Shown here: one piece after another, positions 43,853 through 54,023 of the stretch
Numbering within the stretch: the stretch's first letter is position 1
Layout of the letters: each line of letters starts with the position of its first letter
Source: Morganella morganii H1r
GTDB lineage: Bacteria > Pseudomonadota > Gammaproteobacteria > Enterobacterales > Enterobacteriaceae
DNA length: 64,000 nt
NCBI RefSeq assembly: GCF_000633515.1
Contig: NZ_AYMP01000014.1
Location: forward strand, 1 to 64,000
Direction: 5' to 3'
Made by a program: the position numbers and the translations under genes
Notes under the pieces: model-generated
The model's database searches: none
What the model was told of the DNA's origin: nothing
The model's input: the letters and a program-made list of their open reading frames with translations, nothing else

Positions 43853-44369
43853 GATGCGGTGCTCGCTTCAGTTTTATTTTTTCTGGCAACATCAGGATGT
43901 TTGTATACTTCGGATGCGGAAATATCCAGAGTTTCTAATAGCTCAGATACAAGCCACTTAAGTGCTGAGTTTTGTTGATTGTTTACTGTTTCATATACAG
44001 GGTCTTGGTCATTCTCTTTTTGAGCTTTACCCACAATTTCAATTCCAATGCTGTCAACGTTGGCGGGGTAACGCTCAGGAAATGGTTTTATTTTTTCAAT
44101 ATCGGAAAAACCTTTAGCTGTCAGTTTTTTTTCTAAATCAGCCATCCTTTTTAATTCAGCAGGCTCACATTTTTTGTGACAAGGCATCTTGACTTCATTT
44201 TTCCAACATGCCATGTTATTTTCAGTAGTGATGCAGTTTGATAAATAGTACCGTCTCTATCTATTAAAAAATGAGCGCCGTTAGACTTAGGATGACTATA
44301 ACTATTAAAAACATGACTTGCCTCAGGGGTATCTGTTTGGTGAACAATAATACCATTAATTTTGTCCAT
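43846..44369 (-). pseudogene. N-acetylmuramoyl-L-alanine amidase-like effector, split by a one-base frameshift
   Basis: The 5' part (ATG 44369, RBS AGGGAG) reads INGIIVHQTDTPEASHVFN, GAHFLIDRDGTIYQTASLL and TWHVGK, an Amidase_2/PGRP fold with the zinc-site His in VHQTD. It stops at 44151. The 3' part, in the -1 frame, continues with KKCEPAELKRM, ERYPANVDSIGIEIVGKAQ and VYKHPDVARKNKTEAST, completing the amidase zinc and substrate site. The switch falls at an A6 run (44175-44170), where one extra A, or -1 slippage on the in-phase heptamer A AAA AAT, gives one product of about 174 residues. It may be an inactivated gene, a sequencing error or programmed frameshifting. Confidence 0.65.
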
Positions 44370-44595
44370 TCTCCCTTGTTCAATATTATTAAATATTTTA
44401 ATTTTAATGCGATTTTATTTAACTAATCCATTGTCATCTATATAAAGCATATGTGTTACTCCTGTAATATGGCGATTTCCAGTTTTTATCATATTGCTAT
44501 AATTAAAAATACGGGATAAATCTGTAACTTTTTATGTAAGCAATAAACGCCAGATATACTTTCTGTGGTTAGTATTTTTTCTTGGTGAATTATCA
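44370..44595. other. AT-rich spacer with a possible C-terminal gene remnant
   Basis: On the minus strand an open frame without a credible upstream start runs from about 44531 to a TAA at 44415-44417 and includes TGNRHITGVTHMLYIDDNG. The last 11 codons could start at ATG 44450 behind AGGAG. It looks like either a mini-peptide or the tail of a lost gene upstream of the amidase. Nothing else is evident. Confidence 0.3.
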
Positions 44596-44904
44596 CTATT
44601 TCTTCAATAACGACAATGCCAAATCCAGTACCGCAGCACTTTGCAGATCCCAAAACATATCCGGATCGATACAGGCCAGCGGTTTTCCGGCAGCTGCCGC
44701 GCTTTGCTGACACTCGCGCAGGTGATGGCGGGACTGAGGGGCGAGCAGAGCGGCGTCATACTCTGCCGCGCATTCGCGGTAATCAAAAACAGAACGGCAC
44801 TCAATGCTGGCATCAATACCGCGTACCTGTGCCTCATCACGCATTTTTTGCGCCAGCATCTGCGGGGAAATCCCCGTATCACTCATCAGCAGAATGTTAA
44901 TCAT
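44596..44904 (-). CDS. PTS EIIB-like protein (lactose/cellobiose type) lacking the active cysteine
   Basis: A 102-residue protein with the fold pattern of ChbB/CelA-type EIIB: MINILLMSDTGISPQMLAQKM, then YDAALLAPQSRHHL, and a C-terminal LDLALSLLKK helix. In active EIIB the loop after strand 1 reads Cys-x-x-Gly-[MI]-Ser; here it is Ser-Asp-Thr-Gly-Ile-Ser, so the phosphorylated cysteine is replaced by serine at position 8 (AGT, one base from TGT or TGC-type Cys codons). No EIIA or EIIC is nearby. It may be a regulatory or vestigial EIIB. It lies 83 bp downstream of the ABC-2 permease yhhJ. Confidence 0.62.
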   Translation of the reverse strand: MINILLMSDTGISPQMLAQKMRDEAQVRGIDASIECRSVFDYRECAAEYDAALLAPQSRHHLRECQQSAAAAGKPLACIDPDMFWDLQSAAVLDLALSLLKK

Positions 44905-44987
44905 ATCCGTATCCCTGCATTATCCGTTATTCACTGAACTGACAGCCTATAATGCCCCCGTCGCCTGCGGCATCGGAATTGACCGGG

Positions 44988-46112
44988 TTATGCCATCGCA
45001 CTGATGGTTTTGCGGAAGCGTAACAGCGCGGCACCGAAAAACGCCCCGCCGATGATGATCAGATAAATAAACTGCGGCCAGACGATCAGAAAATCCGCGC
45101 CCCGGTAAAGAATCGCCTGTGCCAGACTGACAAAGTGTGTCGTCGGCATGGTCTGCATAATATCCTGCACAAACTGCGGCATACTTTCCCGTGAGGTCAT
45201 CCCGCCCGACAACATATTCAGCGGCAGCAGCACCATAATCATCAGCAGCCCGAATTGCGGCATCGAACGGGCGAGCGTCCCCATAAAGATACCAATAGAA
45301 GTGGTGGCAAACAGACTCAGCGCCACCCCGCACATAAACAGCGCAATTGAACCCTCTATCGGCACCTGTAACAGAAAGCGGACAATCAGCAGCAGTGAGC
45401 CGAGTGAGGCAAGCAGCACCACCAGTCCCATCGACCATACTTTGGACATCATGATCTCAAACGGTGTCACCGGCATCACCAGCAGATGCTCAATTGTGCC
45501 GTGCTCCCGCTCACGGATCAGTGCCGCCCCGGTCAGGACAATCGACAGCATCGTGATATTGTTGATAATCGCCATCACCGACCCGAACCACATCTGATTC
45601 AGGTTCGGGTTAAAACGGGCGCGGATATCCAGATCCACCGGCAACACAGTGTTTTGCCGGTTTTTAGCCAGAAAAGTATTCACCTCCCCGGTAACAATAT
45701 TCTGAATATAACTGTTGCCGAGAAACGCCTGGCTCATGCGGGTGGCATCGACGTTCAGCTGAATGGCGGGGCGGCGTCCGGCCAGCACATCACGCTGAAA
45801 GTCCGGCGGAATATCCATGGTAAACGTGTAGGTGCCGCTGTCCATCAGGCCGTCCATCTGACTGATATCAATATCCGCCGGGGCCAGAAAATAGGGTTCG
45901 TAAAAGCTGTTGATAATGCGCTCGCTGAGCTGAGAGCGATCCTGATCCGCAATCGCAATCGGCGCCAGATGCAGTGAGCCGGACGTTACCGTGGCGGAGG
46001 AATAGATGGATACCGTGAAGGCAAACACAATCAGCGCCAGCATCGCTTTATCCCGCATCAGGCTGCGCAACTCTTTCATGCCGAGATAAATAATATTCTT
46101 CAGTGTCCGCAT
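44988..46112 (-). CDS. yhhJ: ABC-2 type permease YhhJ
   Basis: A 374-residue inner-membrane protein of the YhhJ/YbhR type. There is one N-terminal span (AMLALIVFAFTVSIYSS), a periplasmic domain (about 50-175, with IAIADQDRSQLSERII), then five or so spans from about 178, including the conserved IREREHGTIEHLLVMPVTPFEIMMSKVW. It is the last gene of the yhiI-rbbA-yhhJ operon, 1 bp after rbbA. It is expected to pair with RbbA and the HlyD protein as an exporter. Confidence 0.9.
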   Translation of the reverse strand: MRTLKNIIYLGMKELRSLMRDKAMLALIVFAFTVSIYSSATVTSGSLHLAPIAIADQDRSQLSERIINSFYEPYFLAPADIDISQMDGLMDSGTYTFTMDIPPDFQRDVLAGRRPAIQLNVDATRMSQAFLGNSYIQNIVTGEVNTFLAKNRQNTVLPVDLDIRARFNPNLNQMWFGSVMAIINNITMLSIVLTGAALIREREHGTIEHLLVMPVTPFEIMMSKVWSMGLVVLLASLGSLLLIVRFLLQVPIEGSIALFMCGVALSLFATTSIGIFMGTLARSMPQFGLLMIMVLLPLNMLSGGMTSRESMPQFVQDIMQTMPTTHFVSLAQAILYRGADFLIVWPQFIYLIIIGGAFFGAALLRFRKTISAMA

Positions 46113-46113
46113 G

Positions 46114-48873
46114 TTATCCCTCCTGCTTTTTCAGGAAAAAGATGCTGCATCCGAGAACAACCGGAATCGTGATCAGCAGCGGAATAAAGGCCTGATACAG
46201 ATCGATAAACCCCAGTCCCTTGGAGAAGGTTCCCCGGGTGATGGTCAGAAAATAGGAGGTCGGATAGATATGCCCTATCCAGTAACCCATACCTTCCAGT
46301 GATGAAACCGGGTCAATCATGCCGGAAAATTGGGTGGCCGGGATCAGCGTGATAATCGCGGTCCCGAAAATTGCGGCAATCTGGCTCTTCATAAAGCACG
46401 AGATCAGCAGCCCCATGCTGGTGGCAATGGTGATATAGCAGAATGCAGCAAGTGTCACCGTCAGCAGACTGCCCTTGAACGGCACCCCGAATACCCAGAC
46501 GGAAAGAGCGCAGAGCAGGAAAAAGTTAAACATCCCCAGCACGATATAAGGCACCTGTTTGCCGATCAGAAACTCTGTTTTGGTCACCGGGGTGACATAA
46601 AGGTTGATAATCGACCCCAGCTCTTTCTCCCGCACCACACTCAGGGCGCTGAGCATTGCCGGTATCATCATCAGCAGCAGCGGGATCACCGCCGGAACGA
46701 TAGCCGGCAGGCTTTTCACATCCGGGTTATAACGGTAGCGGGTTTCGATATCTATCGCAGAGCGCAGCGGGTTGGCCACCGGCTGTTTTGACGCCATGCG
46801 GGTCAGCCAGTTGAGATGCATGGCCTGCACATAACCACGCACCGTTTCTGCCCGGTTCGGCATCGCGCCGTCCACCCAGACCCCCAGTTTCACATCATGG
46901 CCTTTGGCGATATCACGGGCAAAATCCGGCGGAATTTCAATCGCCACCGCGATTTCCCCGGCGCGCATCCGGTGCTCCATATCATCATAATTTTGCAGCG
47001 GCGGCTGTTCGATAAAGTAACGGGAACCGGAGAGATCCTGCACATAGTTCTGGCTGGTGGTGGTCTGGTCGCGATCGAGCACGGCAAAACGCAGATTTTC
47101 CACATCCATACTGATGCCGTAACCCATAATAAACATCAGGATCACGGTACCGAGCAGCGCCAGTGTCAGCCGCACCGGGTCGCGGCGCAGTTCCAGTCCT
47201 TCACGCAGACTGTAACTGAACAGACGGCGCAGACTGAAACGGCGTTTCAGTGCGGTGGCGGCCGCTTCGCCGCTGTCGGCAGGTAATTCCGGTGCTTCCG
47301 GCGGCGGGGCATCATCCTCAATCCCCGAGGCTTTTTTCAGATAATCAATAAAGACGGCTTCGAGGGTATCAAATTTGCTGTTGGCGACCAGATGTTCCGG
47401 GGTATCCGTCACCAGTACTTTCCCGGCGTGCATCAGCGACATGCGGTCACAGCGGGCGGCCTCATTCATAAAGTGAGTGGATATAAAAATCGTCACGCCG
47501 TCTTTGCGTGATAAATCCACCATCAGATCCCAGAACATATCGCGGGCGATCGGATCAACGCCGGATGTTGGCTCATCGAGGATCAGCATTTCCGGGCGGT
47601 GAATCACTGCCACGGCGAGGGAAAGACGCTGACGTATCCCGAGCGGTAACCCCTCCGGCATGGCATCGGCGACGTCCGTCAGTTTAAAGCGTGTCATCAT
47701 TTCATCAACACGCTCATCAATGTCATTTTCCGGCACATGGAACAGCTTGGCGTGTAATACCAGGTTCTGTAAAACCGTCAGTTCACTGTAGAGGGAGAAC
47801 GCCTGCGACATATAGCCGACCCGCATCCGCGTATTCAAATCTTTCGGATCGACTTCCTGGCCAAACAACCACGCCTTGCCTTCCGTGGCCTGCAACAACC
47901 CGGTGAGCATTTTCATGGTGGTGGATTTGCCGCAGCCGTTGGAGCCGAGGAAACCAAAGATTTCTCCTTTCGGGATGCGGAAACTGACGTGGTCAACGGC
48001 GGTGAAACTGCCGAAACGCATGGTCAGATCCTGCGCCTCGATAGCAATCTCTTCATTATCCTGCGTTTTGCGCGGCGGGATCACCACCGCTTTGTGATCT
48101 TTGCGTTTTTCTTCCGGCAGCAGAGCGATAAAAGCGGCTTCCAGCTCGTCAGTCTGTGTCTGTGCTTTCAGTTCACGGGCGTGTCCTGTTGCCAGGACTT
48201 TGCCGTCGTCCATTGCGACCAGGTGATCAAACCGTTCCGCCTCTTCCATATAGGCCGTCGCTACCAGCACACTCATATTCTGCTGGCGTTCGCGGATGCG
48301 GTCGATAAGCTCCCAGAACTGAGCGCGGGAGAGGGGGTCAACGCCGGTGGTCGGTTCGTCGAGGATCAGCAGTTCGGGGTCATGGATCAGGGCGCAGCAT
48401 AATCCGAGTTTCTGCTTCATCCCGCCGGAGAGTTTTCCCGCCGGGCGGTCGCGGAACGGGGCGAGTCCGGTACTGGCGAGGAGATCGTCAATCCGCAGAC
48501 GGCGTTCTTCCTCAGACTGACCGAACAGTCGCCCGAAAAAATCCACGTTTTCAAACACCGACAGGGTGTGATAGAGGTTTTTCCCCAGTCCCTGCGGCAT
48601 ATAGGCAATACGCGGACACACCGCGCGGCGGTGCTCTTCTTCGCGGATATCACCGCCCAGTACAATCACATTACCCTGCTGCACTTTGCGGGCACCGGCA
48701 ATCAGGGAAATCAGGGTGGATTTCCCGACACCGTCCGGCCCGATCAGCCCCACCATCTGCCGGGCGGGGATGTTCAGCGTGATATCATCAAGGGCGCACA
48801 CATCACCGTAATGATGCGTAACCTGTTCCAGGGTGACGATTGCGGTGTCAGAATGCTGTTTTGATGATGTCAT
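46114..48873 (-). CDS. rbbA: Ribosome-associated ATPase/transporter fusion RbbA
   Basis: A 919-residue protein with two ABC ATPase domains and a C-terminal ABC-2 permease. NBD1: [19 protein letters not shown] (about 36-54), signature [39 protein letters not shown]2: [19 protein letters not shown] (about 305-323), [34 protein letters not shown]. The permease half starts near 555 and includes [27 protein letters not shown]. coli RbbA (911 residues) has been reported to bind ribosomes, and the domain order also fits a multidrug-type exporter. It overlaps yhiI by 4 bp. Confidence 0.94.
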   Translation of the reverse strand: MTSSKQHSDTAIVTLEQVTHHYGDVCALDDITLNIPARQMVGLIGPDGVGKSTLISLIAGARKVQQGNVIVLGGDIREEEHRRAVCPRIAYMPQGLGKNLYHTLSVFENVDFFGRLFGQSEEERRLRIDDLLASTGLAPFRDRPAGKLSGGMKQKLGLCCALIHDPELLILDEPTTGVDPLSRAQFWELIDRIRERQQNMSVLVATAYMEEAERFDHLVAMDDGKVLATGHARELKAQTQTDELEAAFIALLPEEKRKDHKAVVIPPRKTQDNEEIAIEAQDLTMRFGSFTAVDHVSFRIPKGEIFGFLGSNGCGKSTTMKMLTGLLQATEGKAWLFGQEVDPKDLNTRMRVGYMSQAFSLYSELTVLQNLVLHAKLFHVPENDIDERVDEMMTRFKLTDVADAMPEGLPLGIRQRLSLAVAVIHRPEMLILDEPTSGVDPIARDMFWDLMVDLSRKDGVTIFISTHFMNEAARCDRMSLMHAGKVLVTDTPEHLVANSKFDTLEAVFIDYLKKASGIEDDAPPPEAPELPADSGEAAATALKRRFSLRRLFSYSLREGLELRRDPVRLTLALLGTVILMFIMGYGISMDVENLRFAVLDRDQTTTSQNYVQDLSGSRYFIEQPPLQNYDDMEHRMRAGEIAVAIEIPPDFARDIAKGHDVKLGVWVDGAMPNRAETVRGYVQAMHLNWLTRMASKQPVANPLRSAIDIETRYRYNPDVKSLPAIVPAVIPLLLMMIPAMLSALSVVREKELGSIINLYVTPVTKTEFLIGKQVPYIVLGMFNFFLLCALSVWVFGVPFKGSLLTVTLAAFCYITIATSMGLLISCFMKSQIAAIFGTAIITLIPATQFSGMIDPVSSLEGMGYWIGHIYPTSYFLTITRGTFSKGLGFIDLYQAFIPLLITIPVVLGCSIFFLKKQEG

Positions 48874-49943
48874 TGAGGTAATTTCACCTCCAGGTCAGCC
48901 GGCCAGTCCTGCTTTGGATCCAGCCGGATATAAGCGCGTCCCGGCAGACCGGTTTTCACATATTCCAGATGTTTTTCCAGCAGTTCGGGGGTGATACGGG
49001 CACGAACGCGGAACATCAGTTTCTGGCGTTCATTATCCGTTTCCACCGTTTTCGGGGTGAACTGCGCGACACTGGCGACATACGAGGTTTTCGCCGGGAT
49101 CACCAGATCGGGAGCGGCATCAAGAATAATATGCACGTCGCTGCCGATGCCTGCCTGTCCGGCCTGTTCGGTCGGCAGGAAGAAAGTCATATAGACATCG
49201 CTGAGATCGACCATATTCACCACGCGGCCACCGGCACCGAGCACTTCACCCGGTTCGGCAACCCGGTACTGGACACGGCCGTTGCGCGGCGCTTTCAGCT
49301 GACTGTCATCCAGATCCGCTTCAATCCGGTGTTGTGTTGCCAGGGCGGCATCCACTTTGGTCTGCGCCTGGATAATACCGGACTGTGCGGCATCAATCGC
49401 GGCGGAAGCCGCTGCCACCTGAGCCTTCGCCGCTTCCGCGGCAGCACGGGCACCCTGCACAACGGCCAGGTCATCATCCACCTGCTGAACAGATACCGCG
49501 TTGGTTCTCACCAGCGCCTGTGAACGGGTCAGACGTTTCTGTGCTGCGGTCAGTTCTGCGGTGCGCTGACGTACCATGGCCTCTGCGGCGGCTTTCTCAC
49601 TTTTCCGCTGAGCCAGTGCTGAGCGCGAGGAAATCACATTACTGTCCGCCTGGCGGTACTGCGCCTGAGCCTCACTGAGCTGCGCCTCCAGTGTCCGGGT
49701 ATCCATCTGCGCCAGCACATCCCCGGCGCGGACAAAATCCCCCTCTCTGACATTGATGGTACTGATACGTCCGGCGGTTTTGGTTGAGATATCAATTTCC
49801 GTTGCCTCGATCCGTCCGTTGCTCTGCGCGAACCCTTCAGGCAACCCGGGGCTTTGCAGCATGTGGTACAGATAGCCGCCGCCGGCAAGGACAATGATCA
49901 GGATGAGATAAAAAATCCACGTTTTACGTTTTGATTTTTGCAT
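48870..49943 (-). CDS. yhiI: HlyD-family membrane fusion protein YhiI
   Basis: A 357-residue periplasmic adaptor anchored by one N-terminal span ([20 protein letters not shown]). Lipoyl halves flank a long coiled coil: [19 protein letters not shown] at about 42-60 and [24 protein letters not shown] at about 238-261, followed by [20 protein letters not shown] chose ATG 49943 (MQKSKRK) because it aligns with the E. coli YhiI start (MDKSKR). An upstream frame from 49988 has no clear ribosome site. It heads the yhiI-rbbA-yhhJ operon. Confidence 0.92.
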   Translation of the reverse strand: MQKSKRKTWIFYLILIIVLAGGGYLYHMLQSPGLPEGFAQSNGRIEATEIDISTKTAGRISTINVREGDFVRAGDVLAQMDTRTLEAQLSEAQAQYRQADSNVISSRSALAQRKSEKAAAEAMVRQRTAELTAAQKRLTRSQALVRTNAVSVQQVDDDLAVVQGARAAAEAAKAQVAAASAAIDAAQSGIIQAQTKVDAALATQHRIEADLDDSQLKAPRNGRVQYRVAEPGEVLGAGGRVVNMVDLSDVYMTFFLPTEQAGQAGIGSDVHIILDAAPDLVIPAKTSYVASVAQFTPKTVETDNERQKLMFRVRARITPELLEKHLEYVKTGLPGRAYIRLDPKQDWPADLEVKLPQ

Positions 49944-50620
49944 AGATACGGTGATTACCCTTCTTATGGAAAATAATGAGATAAGCACAACAGCCGCATT
50001 TCAATATCAGGTTATCAAATAATGATGCTTTTAATTTTCAGAACGGTGACATTAAATGCTGACAGGGAAAGCATAACCGGATCAGCAGGATAAAGCTGCC
50101 GTCTGTATCACATTCACTGTAAACGGCAGGATACAGCGTCCGGAAAACTGCACGAATTGCACCGGTTTTTCTCTGCCGTAAACACATGAAGGCGAGTTCA
50201 GGAAGCTAAGGGCGGAAAGCTGATTCAGCAGATTATTGCTGAATCAGGGTGATGTCATTATGTAATTAATTGTAACCAAAGAATTCAGGGAATATAATAT
50301 GTGACGGATTGGTCTGAGCCGGGATTTTTTTATCAGGTAATACAATTAAATCTTATAATCTGATTTGAACAGGAAGCAAACATATAGTCAGGAGGCGAAA
50401 TTACCGGCTTCAGTTCAGTAACAGGTTATAGTGATAAATCAATATAATAAGTTAGTGCTCAGTAATTATATTAAAAATATTAATGTATTCAATATGCTGA
50501 AGAAACGTATAATGAAGAGGTTTTGTTGCAGTCATAATAGTTCTTTCATTGAAAGAAGAAGATGTTATTGAAATAATGGAAAGCTAAAGAAAACAGCCGG
50601 AGCCTGAGGATGGAAATAGT
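49944..50620. other. Intergenic region between two divergent export systems
   Basis: About 680 bp with no protein gene. Hairpins visible: CTGCCGT/ACGGCAG (50096-50129) and a perfect 11-bp stem CTGATTCAGCA/TGCTGAATCAG (50220-50247). A GC-rich stretch ending in CCGGTTTTT near 50169 could terminate a short rightward RNA from about 50000, but the stem is weak. The 50250-50600 half is very AT-rich and holds the promoter of the next HlyD gene. Confidence 0.45.
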
Positions 50621-51616
50621 ATGACGATAAAGAATAAAAAAATAAAGATAGCCATACTTATCGTTATAATAATGGTGTTATCTGCCGGTTTTATTTTATC
50701 TCATTCCGCTGAACATGAGATCTTAGAAGGCATTGTTGATACAGATGAAATTAATATCACCAGTAAAGTGACGGCAAGAGTTGATAGTCTGCATGTCAGG
50801 GAAGGAGACAGCATCCGTAACGGGCAGGCCTTAGTCAGTTTGTATGACAGGCAAACCACTGAGAATGCCCTGCAAACCAAAGAAGCATTAGCTGCTGCTG
50901 TAGCCAGTCAGGAAAAGGCATATAACGGGGAGCGTTCAGAATATATTGAGTCATTAAAAGCTAACTGGATAAGTGCTCAGGCAGATGAGAAAAACGTAAA
51001 GTTAACCACGGATCGGGTAGTAAAACTCTATGAAAAGAGTAAAGCTGTCTCTGCTCAGGAACGTGATGATGCTATTGCCAGATATAAAATTGCCGGGCAG
51101 AAAACAAATGCTGCCTATGAGCAATATATGCAAGCCAAACGGGGTAACAGAGCGGAGGACATCCGCATTGCTGATGCTAATGTAAATGCAGCCAGGGCCG
51201 CGTTTGAATCTGCTGACTCCCTGGTCAGAGAGCTGAGTGTTCATTCAAAAAATGACGGAGAAATTGCCAAACGCTTTGCTAATCAGGGGGAACTTGTTTC
51301 TGCCGGTACACCTATATTCAGTATGATTGATTTAAATAATCTTTGGGTAACCGTCAATTTACGGGAAGATCGTTTTAACGCATTAAAAATAGGTGATGTG
51401 ATTGAAGGAAAGATCCCCGCACTGAAAGATAAAACTGTTAAATTTCAGGTGTTTTTTATTAACCCCAAAGGCAATTTTGCCACATGGCGGGCAACTCGTC
51501 AGTCAAGCGGTTATGACGTCAGAACATTTGAAGTACGGTTACATCCGGTGAATAAGACAGAAGGAATGCGCCCGGGTATGTCTGTTATTTTTGATTGGCC
51601 TGCCGGTAATGACTAA
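50621..51616 (+). CDS. HlyD-family membrane fusion protein of an atypical exporter
   Basis: A 331-residue adaptor. One N-terminal span (IAILIVIIMVLSAGFIL, about 8-25) is followed by the lipoyl half-motif EGIVDTDEINITSKVTARVDSLHVREGDSI, a coiled coil at about 75-205 rich in Ala, Lys and Glu, and the second half-motif near LSVHSKNDGEIAKRFANQGELVSAG. It ends with a beta-barrel (DLNNLWVTVNLREDRF). It overlaps the fused permease gene by 8 bp. The codon use and AT content differ from those of yhiI on the other side, suggesting separate acquisition. Confidence 0.87.
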   Translation: MTIKNKKIKIAILIVIIMVLSAGFILSHSAEHEILEGIVDTDEINITSKVTARVDSLHVREGDSIRNGQALVSLYDRQTTENALQTKEALAAAVASQEKAYNGERSEYIESLKANWISAQADEKNVKLTTDRVVKLYEKSKAVSAQERDDAIARYKIAGQKTNAAYEQYMQAKRGNRAEDIRIADANVNAARAAFESADSLVRELSVHSKNDGEIAKRFANQGELVSAGTPIFSMIDLNNLWVTVNLREDRFNALKIGDVIEGKIPALKDKTVKFQVFFINPKGNFATWRATRQSSGYDVRTFEVRLHPVNKTEGMRPGMSVIFDWPAGND

Positions 51617-53882
51617 TAATACTGTATCGGGCTTTTCAGCCTCATTGACAGATGAAATTAATTTCATCTGTCATGATCGCTACATGAAAATTTTACTGTT
51701 TATTGTGCCGGTGTTTTTATTAACTTTTGTCAGCGCGATGTTCAGTTCAGGTGTGCCTGAGAAAATACCGGTAGCACTGGTGGATTACGACCATTCATCA
51801 TTGAGCCGGGAAATAATCAGGAATATTGATGCATCGAAGAGTATTGAGTTAACAGAAATACCGGAAAATGTTGCTCAGGCCCAACGCCTGATGAAAAGCA
51901 TGAAAATTTATGCTTTTATAGAGATCCCCCGTGGTGCATCCGGATCGACTATCCGTCAGGATGATAATAAGGTCATCATTCGTTATAACGGACAGTTCAG
52001 GTCAACGGGGAACGCTGCGTTTATCGGGTTGCAGGCAGCGGTAAATGATGCCTTTAGCTCACTTAATAACAGGAAATCATTGGGTGCTGAGCATAAAGGT
52101 ACGGGCAGCTCAGTGCCAAATATACAAGTCGTCAGTATCAGCAATCCGCAAAATAGCTATGAAAGATTCCTGACGCCAATCGCAATACCGGTGTTACTGA
52201 GTATAGTCCTGAGCAGCGCTGTCATTTGCGCGATAGGACGTTTTTTTGAAGAAGGTAAGCTCTGCGCCGGCTGGATGAAGAAAAGCAGAATCTACTTATC
52301 AATTCAGATTGTTTCCCGTTGTTTACCCTATATCACTATCATTTTTCTGTGGAACTTACTATTTAACGTCTGGCAAACAGCGGGGCGGGGCTGGCCGATT
52401 TTAGGTAATTCATGGTTATTAATACTGGCGATATTTATGCTGTGTCTTCTCACTGCGTCTGTTGCTGTTATGTTTATTTCAATAACGCGAAATATACTTA
52501 CGGCATTAAGTATCTCAACGGTATATACCAGTGCTGCATTAACCTACTCTGATGGTACGCTGTCCATTTTGAATGCCAATGGCTGGGCTAAATTCTGGAG
52601 TAACTTTCAGCCATTTACGCATTATTACCGCATACAGTTAGAGCAGGTCAATCTTGGCAGTGATATCACAACAAGCTTGTATCAGTTTGGTATTTTGTCA
52701 CTCTATATCATCATACCTTTAGCAGTCTCTTTTATGCTGCTGGGGAAACATAAGTATAAGCAACAGCCGGTAACGTTTCAGGAAAATGTAAAATTTGATG
52801 GTATTAAACAAAGCTTTATCAGTACTCTCACATCAATAAAAAAATCTCAGCCTATATTTTCAACGGCAATTATGTCATTGATTCTTTACAGTATTTTCTA
52901 TCCAAGTGCTTATAAGGCACAGATTAACCTCAAACTTCCCGTTGCGGTGGTCGATTTTGATCAATCATCATTGTCACGTAACCTGATAGATAATCTGAAA
53001 ACTACCCGTGAGATTGATGTTACCCGGGTTGATAGTTCCCCGTCTGAGGCATCAAATTTATTACGCAACAGAAAAGTTTCCGCAGTGATAACTATTGATA
53101 AAGATTTTAAAAATAATCTTATCAGAGGAGGAGACGCAGGGATCGATGTTCACCTGTCAGGCGGTTATATGGCTGTAGCTGCCGATTTAAGAGCGGCGGT
53201 GATTAATGCAATAAGCGCTACGACAGATGTTAACAGATTAACACCTAAAGCCACTGATAATATTATTTCCCTTCCGCTCTATAATCCCACACTGGGATAC
53301 GAATCTTTTATTATGCCGCTGGTGTTTATTATCATACTTCAGCAAACACTGATTTTTGCCGGTTCTATGCTTATCGCATTACGCAATAGCGTCGGTTTAA
53401 CTAATATTAACGTATCACAGTTTACCGGAACATTTCTGGGCTTGTTTATCGTTGGTTTTTCCGGCGCAATTTTTGTGTTTGGCTGGGTTTATTACTTACA
53501 AGGCTATCCCAATGAAGGCAATATGTTTTTACAGCTTTGGCTGATTGTTCTGTTTTCTGCGGCAGTAAGCTCAATGAGTATGTTGATTGGTAGTTTTCTG
53601 GATAACATTAACCGTCCGATGCAGATCCTGTCGGCTACGTCGATGGTTATTTTTTATGCATCAGGTGCCTCATTTCCTACATTTAATATGCCGGGCTGGG
53701 TTGTGAAAACGATGGAAATTTTTCCATCAAGTACAATGATAAGCGGGTTTACTATGCTGAACTCTCAGGGGGCTGGTATTTATGAGTTGGTGCCCGTAAT
53801 CATAAAAATATCGTTGTTAGCCATTATATTATTTTTACTTGCTATGTACCGTCTGGTTTGGCGGAAATCAAAAGCCGCCTGA
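51609..53882 (+). CDS. Fused double ABC-2 permease (two YhgE/Pip-like halves)
   Basis: A 757-residue membrane protein made of two homologous halves. Each half begins with a span and then the same periplasmic motif: IPVALVDYDHSSLSREIIRNID in the first (about 47-68) and LPVAVVDFDQSSLSRNLIDNLK in the second (about 440-461). Each ends in five or so membrane helices. ABC-2 permeases are normally single halves that pair up; here both are one chain. No ATPase gene is adjacent. ATG 51609 overlaps the HlyD stop; the TTG at 51591 is a less likely start. It probably exports a drug, lipid or polymer with a separately encoded ATPase. Confidence 0.85.
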   Translation: MTNNTVSGFSASLTDEINFICHDRYMKILLFIVPVFLLTFVSAMFSSGVPEKIPVALVDYDHSSLSREIIRNIDASKSIELTEIPENVAQAQRLMKSMKIYAFIEIPRGASGSTIRQDDNKVIIRYNGQFRSTGNAAFIGLQAAVNDAFSSLNNRKSLGAEHKGTGSSVPNIQVVSISNPQNSYERFLTPIAIPVLLSIVLSSAVICAIGRFFEEGKLCAGWMKKSRIYLSIQIVSRCLPYITIIFLWNLLFNVWQTAGRGWPILGNSWLLILAIFMLCLLTASVAVMFISITRNILTALSISTVYTSAALTYSDGTLSILNANGWAKFWSNFQPFTHYYRIQLEQVNLGSDITTSLYQFGILSLYIIIPLAVSFMLLGKHKYKQQPVTFQENVKFDGIKQSFISTLTSIKKSQPIFSTAIMSLILYSIFYPSAYKAQINLKLPVAVVDFDQSSLSRNLIDNLKTTREIDVTRVDSSPSEASNLLRNRKVSAVITIDKDFKNNLIRGGDAGIDVHLSGGYMAVAADLRAAVINAISATTDVNRLTPKATDNIISLPLYNPTLGYESFIMPLVFIIILQQTLIFAGSMLIALRNSVGLTNINVSQFTGTFLGLFIVGFSGAIFVFGWVYYLQGYPNEGNMFLQLWLIVLFSAAVSSMSMLIGSFLDNINRPMQILSATSMVIFYASGASFPTFNMPGWVVKTMEIFPSSTMISGFTMLNSQGAGIYELVPVIIKISLLAIILFLLAMYRLVWRKSKAA

Positions 53883-54023
53883 TATTACATCGTACTGATG
53901 ATTCAGATAGCTGAGGTTCCCGGGCTGCGCTTTTATCGTGCTGACCGGGCGTCATCTTGCATATGAATAAAGTTTTGGCATCCTGTATACTTCATGTTTC
54001 CTCAATTAAAGATTATATAATAA

